In this document: positions 59,914 to 64,000 of the stretch, piece after piece
How the letters are laid out: the number at the start of each line of letters is the position of its first letter
How positions within the stretch are numbered: the first letter of the stretch is position 1
DNA from: Acidobacteriota bacterium
GTDB lineage: Bacteria > Acidobacteriota > Blastocatellia > Pyrinomonadales > Pyrinomonadaceae
Length of the DNA stretch: 64,000 nt
Direction of reading: 5' to 3'
Assembly: GCA_018269075.1 (NCBI GenBank)
Contig: JAFDVJ010000081.1
Coordinates: 37,902-101,901, forward strand
Notes under the pieces: generated by a model
The model's input: the letters and a program-made list of their open reading frames with translations, nothing else
What the model was told of the DNA's origin: nothing
Databases searched by the model: none
Made by a program: the position numbers and the translations under genes

Positions 59914-62370
59914 TCAGTTTTGCTCTTTGGCGATCAGCGGCTCGCCCGCGCCGTCCGCGGGTTTCGTGTCGGGAATCACGTAGTTCTCGCCCTTCGGGAC
60001 GGAGGCGTCCTTTTCGAGCGCGGCAGCGATCACGTCCGAGATGTATTTCGCCGGGATGATCTCGAGCTCCTTGCGGACGTCTTCGGGAATCTCCTCGGTG
60101 TCGGCCTCGTTGCGCTCGGGCAGGATGATCCGCCGGATGCCGGCGCGGTGCGCGGCGAGGACTTTTTCCTTGATGCCGCCGACCGGGAAGACGAGGCCCG
60201 AGAGCGTGATCTCGCCGGTCATCGCCGTGTCCGAACGGACTTTGCGGCCCGTGTAGAGCGAGGCCATCGCCGACGCCATCGTGACGCCCGCCGACGGGCC
60301 GTCCTTCGGGATCGCGCCGGCCGGCACGTGGACGTGGACGCCGTTCTGTTTGATCATCTCGGGGTTGATGCCGAATTCGGTCGCGTGCGACCACAGGTAC
60401 GAGCGCGCGGCCTGCGCCGATTCCTTCATCACCTCGCCGAGTTGGCCGGTTAAGGTCAGACCGCCGCCGCCCGGCAGCATCGTCGCTTCGATGAACAGAA
60501 CCTCGCCGCCCATCTCGGTCCACGCCATTCCGGTCGCGACGCCGGCCGGGAGTTCGGCGCGCGCCTCTTCCGGGTAGAACCGCGGCGCGCCGAGAAAGCC
60601 CTTGACGTCTTTGGCCGTGATCGTCGCTTTTTCGGTCGCGCCCTGCGCGACGCGGAGCGCGACCTTGCGGGCGAGATTGCCGACCGTTCGTTCGAGCTGG
60701 CGGACGCCCGCCTCGCGCGTGTAGCGCGCCGTCAGCAGGTTGATCGCGTCGTCGGCGATCTCGAACTGCTCGGGCCGGAGCCCGTTTTCCCGGATCTGGC
60801 GCGGGACCAGATACTGTTTGGCGATGTTCAGCTTTTCGCGGTCCGAATAGCCGGCGAGCTGGATGATCTCCATCCGGTCGCGGAGCGGCGCGGGAATCGG
60901 CCCGAGCTGGTTCGCGGTCGCGATGAAGAACGTTTTCGAGAGATCGAACGGCAGATCGAGATAATGGTCGCGAAACGTGTTGTTCTGCGCCGGATCGAGA
61001 ATCTCGAGCAGCGCCGACGCCGGATCGCCGCGGTAATCGTTGCCCATCTTGTCGATCTCGTCGAGCATCAGCACCGGATTGTTGACGCCGACGCGCCGGA
61101 ACGTTTGGATGATCCGGCCGGGCATCGCGCCGACATACGTCCGGCGATGACCGCGCAGTTCGGCTTCGTCGCGGACGCCGCCCAAGGAAATGCGGTCGAA
61201 CTCGCGGCCCAGCGAGCGCGCGATCGAGCGGCCGAGACTCGTCTTGCCGACGCCCGGCGGGCCGACGAAGAGGATGATCGGGCTCTTCGAATCGGGCCGC
61301 AGTTTGACGACCGCGAGCGATTCGAGAATCCGTTTTTTGATGTCTTCGAGCCCGTAATGATCCTCGTCGAGAATCTTCTGCGCCTCGTTGAGATCGAGCT
61401 TTTCCGCGCTCGATTTCTTCCACGGTAATTCGAGCACGTATTCGAGATACGTCCGGATCACGTGATAATCCGGCGCGGCCTGCGGAAGCTGTTCCATCCG
61501 CCGGAGCTCGCGCTCGGCTTCCTTGCGGACGTCCTCGGGCAGATCGGCGGTTTCGAGCCGTTCGCGAAGCTGCGCGGCCTCGGCCTTTTCGCCGCCCTCG
61601 TCCTCGCCGAGCTCTTTCTGGATCGCCTTCATCTGCTGGCGCAGGATGTAGTCGCGCTGCGATTTGTCCATCTCGCTCTGCGCCTCGTTCGCGATCTTCG
61701 AGCGGATCTGCATAATTTCGAGCTCTTTCGCGAGCGCCGCGTGCGTCAGCATCAATAATTTATCGGCGGTCGGCGCTTCGAGCATCTTCTGCTCGGTGTC
61801 GACGCCGAGATCGAGGACCGACGCGAGAAAATAGGCGAGCTGCACCGAATTGTTCTGCGCCATCACGGCCATCCGCACTTCGGGCGGGATGTTCGGCAGC
61901 ATCGCGAGCGCCTGCTGGATCATTCCCTGAATGTTGCGCTTTAAGGCTTCGACCTCTTCCTCGTCCTCGACCGTCAGTTCGGGCAGCACCTCGACCTTCG
62001 CGCGCAGAAACGGTTCTTCCTGCGCCCAGTAAAGGATTTTGACGCGCTCGACGCCCTGCACGATCAGCTGCATCACGCCGTCCGAGCGCATCATCCGCTT
62101 GATGTTGACGATCGTGCCGACCTCGTAAAGATCGACGGGACGCGCGTCGCTGCCCTGCGTGTCGGGCGATTTGACCGTCACGCAGGCGAGCAGCTTTTCC
62201 TCGGTCGCGAGCGCCGCTTCGACCGCGCGGGTCGAGCGTTCGCGACCGACCGAGAGCGGGACGACCGTCTCGGGAAAGAGCGTCGTGTTCTGGAGAGGCA
62301 AAACCGCAATTTCAAACTGCTGCGGCGTTTGCGGCTGATTTGTTTGATTTTGTGTGTTCTCTTCACTCAT
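59914..62370 (-). CDS. lon: ATP-dependent protease Lon
   Basis: 818 residues. N-terminal LON substrate domain (FEIAVLPLQNTTLFPETVVP), helical region, AAA+ module with Walker A FVGPPGVGKTSLGRSIA and Walker B LMLDEIDKMG, and a C-terminal Ser-Lys protease with catalytic Ser in PKDGPSAGVTMASA and Lys in FPVGGIKEKVLAAHRAGI. Full length. Degrades misfolded and regulatory proteins in the cytosol. Encoded 35 nt after hsp20 on the same strand, consistent with a stress operon. Confidence 0.97.
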   Translation of the reverse strand: MSEENTQNQTNQPQTPQQFEIAVLPLQNTTLFPETVVPLSVGRERSTRAVEAALATEEKLLACVTVKSPDTQGSDARPVDLYEVGTIVNIKRMMRSDGVMQLIVQGVERVKILYWAQEEPFLRAKVEVLPELTVEDEEEVEALKRNIQGMIQQALAMLPNIPPEVRMAVMAQNNSVQLAYFLASVLDLGVDTEQKMLEAPTADKLLMLTHAALAKELEIMQIRSKIANEAQSEMDKSQRDYILRQQMKAIQKELGEDEGGEKAEAAQLRERLETADLPEDVRKEAERELRRMEQLPQAAPDYHVIRTYLEYVLELPWKKSSAEKLDLNEAQKILDEDHYGLEDIKKRILESLAVVKLRPDSKSPIILFVGPPGVGKTSLGRSIARSLGREFDRISLGGVRDEAELRGHRRTYVGAMPGRIIQTFRRVGVNNPVLMLDEIDKMGNDYRGDPASALLEILDPAQNNTFRDHYLDLPFDLSKTFFIATANQLGPIPAPLRDRMEIIQLAGYSDREKLNIAKQYLVPRQIRENGLRPEQFEIADDAINLLTARYTREAGVRQLERTVGNLARKVALRVAQGATEKATITAKDVKGFLGAPRFYPEEARAELPAGVATGMAWTEMGGEVLFIEATMLPGGGGLTLTGQLGEVMKESAQAARSYLWSHATEFGINPEMIKQNGVHVHVPAGAIPKDGPSAGVTMASAMASLYTGRKVRSDTAMTGEITLSGLVFPVGGIKEKVLAAHRAGIRRIILPERNEADTEEIPEDVRKELEIIPAKYISDVIAAALEKDASVPKGENYVIPDTKPADGAGEPLIAKEQN

Positions 62371-62405
62371 AAGCTTTATAGGTTTGGTTTAGATGCGCCC
62401 TTTGG

Positions 62406-62777
62406 TCAGGCTTTTGTCCGTTCGCTCTTCAGCAGGTTGATGATCAGCAGACCGTTGTCGAAATTATGCTCGATCGTCGCGCCGTCGATCGACGCCGGGA
62501 AGGTCAGCGTTTTTTCGAAGCGGCTGTAGGTGATCTCCATCTGGTGATACGAGACGCCAGCCGTGCAGGAACGGTCGCGGCGCGTGCCCGCGAGATAGAG
62601 CACGTTGCCCTGAATCTCGATCTCGATGTCCTCGGCCGAAACGCCGGCCAGCTCGACCTTGACGAGCCAGCCGGTCGGCGTTTGATAAACGTCGGCCGCC
62701 GGATACCAGAGCTTTCCCGAACGCACGTCCTTCGACGAGCCGAGAAACTGAAAATAACGGTTGATTGATTTTGCCAT
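62406..62777 (-). CDS. Hsp20/alpha-crystallin small heat-shock protein
   Basis: 123 residues from ATG 62777. Alpha-crystallin domain: WYPAADVYQTPTGWLVKVEL, GVSAEDIEIEIQGNVLYLAG, FEKTLTFPASIDGATIEHNF, NGLLIINLLKSERTKA (the IxI-type end is degenerate). Holdase chaperone, upstream of lon. An AATCCGA array on the coding strand ends seven nt before the ATG, in place of a Shine-Dalgarno. Longer frames starting inside the repeat were rejected. Confidence 0.92.
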   Translation of the reverse strand: MAKSINRYFQFLGSSKDVRSGKLWYPAADVYQTPTGWLVKVELAGVSAEDIEIEIQGNVLYLAGTRRDRSCTAGVSYHQMEITYSRFEKTLTFPASIDGATIEHNFDNGLLIINLLKSERTKA

Positions 62778-62783
62778 ATTTCG

Positions 62784-62816
62784 ATTTCGGATTTCGGATT
62801 TCGGATTTCGGATTGA
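62784..62816. repeat. TCGGATT heptamer array beside the hsp20 start
   Basis: Four units in the hsp20-CBS gap; on the gene's own strand these read AATCCGA up to the ATG. Confidence 0.85.
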
Positions 62817-62876
62817 TTTTGGACACAATCCGACTTTGCCGAAAGCGAAAAAATACCGGTTTGTTGCCAGCGACGA

Positions 62877-63344
62877 TTAATTTTTATTCCAGAAACCCGA
62901 GCCGCTCGAGATTTCTTCGAGCGCTTCGGCGATTTCGAGCTCGTCCTCGGTTTCGAGCGCGACGTCGGCCATCGCGATGATCCCGACGAGCTCGCCCGTT
63001 TCATTTATAATCGGGACGCGGCGCACTTGTTTGTCGCCCATCAGACGGATCGCTTCGAAAACGAAATCGTTTTCGCGCACCGAAAAGACTTCGGCCGTCA
63101 TCACCTCGCCGATCGGCGTCGCCGTGTCGCGGCCGTCGGCGACCGCGCGGACGACGATGTCGCGGTCCGTGACGATCCCGACGAGCTTCTCGTTCTCGAC
63201 GACGGGAATCGAGCCCATATCGCCGTCGCGCATCAGCGCCGCCACCTCGCGCACGCTCATTTCGCGCGTCGCCGTTCTGACGTTGCGCGTCATTATTTCC
63301 CGGCATCGCCGCCGTGCATTTTCCGAAAGGGTCGTTTCATTCAT
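62877..63344 (-). CDS. CBS-domain pair protein
   Basis: 155 residues with two CBS domains: CREIMTRNVRTATREMSVRE ... GDMGSIPVVENEKLVGIVTD and IGEVMTAEVFSVRENDFVFE ... KQVRRVPIINETGELVGIIA. Stand-alone CBS pairs bind adenine nucleotides and act as energy-sensing modules. A Glu-rich C-terminal tail (ETEDELEIAEALEEISSGSG). Same strand and just upstream of hsp20-lon. Confidence 0.92.
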   Translation of the reverse strand: MNETTLSENARRRCREIMTRNVRTATREMSVREVAALMRDGDMGSIPVVENEKLVGIVTDRDIVVRAVADGRDTATPIGEVMTAEVFSVRENDFVFEAIRLMGDKQVRRVPIINETGELVGIIAMADVALETEDELEIAEALEEISSGSGFWNKN

Positions 63345-63412
63345 CCGATAACCTCAACTTTATCTAAAGATTAATTTTATTTTCCAAGACCCGGACAAAT
63401 AAAGCAAGCGAT

Positions 63413-63449
63413 TTCGATTTCGGATTTCGGATTTCGGATTTCGGATTTG
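63413..63449. repeat. TCGGATT heptamer array
   Basis: Four to five units in the divergent gap between the CBS and Rieske genes. Solo arm, ~70 bp from the gene on its left. Confidence 0.85.
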
Positions 63450-63491
63450 CCATTTGGCGACGCGGCCTTTAATTTGTAATCTGTAATCGGT

Positions 63492-63839
63492 ATGTCGAAA
63501 CACAGGGAAAATCAGCATAAACCGGCGCGCGCGGGCCGGCTCGTGACGGTCGGGAAAACCGACGCCGTCCCGCCGGGCCGCGGCGCGACCGTCAAACTCA
63601 AGGACGGCGGGGAAGTCGCGCTCTTCAACGTCGACGGCAAATTTCACGCGATCGAGAATTTCTGCCCGCACAAAGGCTACCCGCTCGCCGATTCGAGACT
63701 CTACGGCGCGACGGTCGAATGCGATCTCCACGGCTGGCGGATCGACGTCACGACCGGCGAATGCCTGACGAAAAAGGAATGCTCGCTCGAAGCCTACGAA
63801 GTCGTCGTCGAGGACGGCTGGATCAAGATTCTGGTTTGA
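63492..63839 (+). CDS. Rieske [2Fe-2S] protein (NirD-like small ferredoxin)
   Basis: 115 residues. A full Rieske site: C-P-H in IENFCPHKGYPLADS and C-x2-H in VECDLHGWRIDVTTGECLTK. The size and the VALFNVDGKFHAIEN start match NirD/ToluDO-ferredoxin-like single-domain Rieske proteins, which pass electrons to oxygenases or nitrite reductase. No partner oxygenase or nirB in the window. Soluble. Confidence 0.92.
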   Translation: MSKHRENQHKPARAGRLVTVGKTDAVPPGRGATVKLKDGGEVALFNVDGKFHAIENFCPHKGYPLADSRLYGATVECDLHGWRIDVTTGECLTKKECSLEAYEVVVEDGWIKILV

Positions 63840-63942
63840 TTAATGATAGAAGAAAAAAAACGAATCGGACGAAAAAGATAACAAAACCGGGTGTTTGCCG
63901 CTTTGCCGCCCACTATGCGGAAAGGCTCGGCCTGATACGCGT

Positions 63943-64000
63943 CAAGATTCGGAGCAATGATCGTTAAACTTGCGAACGTTTATAACTGTCCGCCAAAAAT
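63943..64000. mobile_element. MITE-like element, copy 5 (cut by the window end)
   Basis: GCAATGATCGTTAAACTTGC and GAACGTTTATAACTGTCCGC, then AAAAAT, follow the left half of copy 2 (GGAATATTGAGCGTTAAACC, GAACGTTTG..., GTCCACTAAAAA). Confidence 0.45.

Overview
The window is 64 kb of GC-rich, densely coded bacterial chromosome with no rRNA, tRNA, integrase or phage structural block that I could find. The gene style suggests Acidobacteriota, perhaps Blastocatellia: two giant 'two-component regulator propeller' histidine kinases paired with NarL-type regulators, secreted proteins with carboxypeptidase-regulatory-like domains, VWFA-related exported proteins, CSLREA/choice-of-anchor beta-helix proteins, and many intergenic heptamer repeats. 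This assignment is an inference from gene content, not a database result.

Layout. 1-2.5 kb: 3' end of a transketolase gene, a MITE-like repeat and a secreted alpha/beta hydrolase. 2.5-10.5 kb: a five-part retron locus on the minus strand. In transcription order it holds a WGR+HEAT/ARM protein, a winged-helix/SWIM zinc-finger protein, an unrecognised 323-aa protein, two tandem msr-msd-like non-coding RNAs, and a retron reverse transcriptase with a coiled-coil N-terminus. The RT, ARM and WH-SWIM set matches, from memory, what is catalogued as type XIII retrons. The duplicated ncRNA and the extra gene are the unusual parts. 10.5-17 kb: metabolic and exported proteins, namely quinone oxidoreductase, an acyl/thioester-reductase-like SDR behind FadR/TetR-like palindromes, a VWA protein, a frameshifted exported gene, and a Zn alcohol dehydrogenase. 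17-26.5 kb: propeller kinase, response regulator, a lone receiver, two tail-collar (microcystin-dependent) proteins and a 1021-aa beta-helix surface protein. 26.6-42 kb: methyltransferase, pirin, secreted carboxypeptidase-regulatory-like protein, a LuxR-type regulator lacking its phospho-acceptor Asp, serine hydrolase, DinB protein, M4 metalloprotease, redoxin, LipB, lipoproteins and esterase.

42.3-50.8 kb is the cell-elongation operon mreB-mreC-mreD-mrdA-rodA-PBP1A, transcribed on the minus strand and closed by a good intrinsic terminator. Each gap between its genes except mreC-mreD holds a heptamer repeat. 51-55 kb: a lone receiver, a lipoprotein, and an MBOAT acyltransferase followed by an SGNH hydrolase, probably a surface-polymer O-acylation pair. 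55-59 kb: a second propeller kinase with its regulator. 59.9-63.3 kb: CBS, Hsp20 and Lon as a protein-quality cluster, then a Rieske protein.

The second theme is intergenic. Most gaps contain hairpins whose arms are tandem heptamers of several families (TCGGATT, GTGGAGA, GTCTTGA, TTATCAC, GTCTTTG and others). Other gaps carry a TIR-bounded MITE family with (CACTAAAAA)n cores, nested palindromes, or two arrays of 21-bp units. Several heptamer arms abut start or stop codons directly, and some bracket a single gene with near-identical inverted modules.
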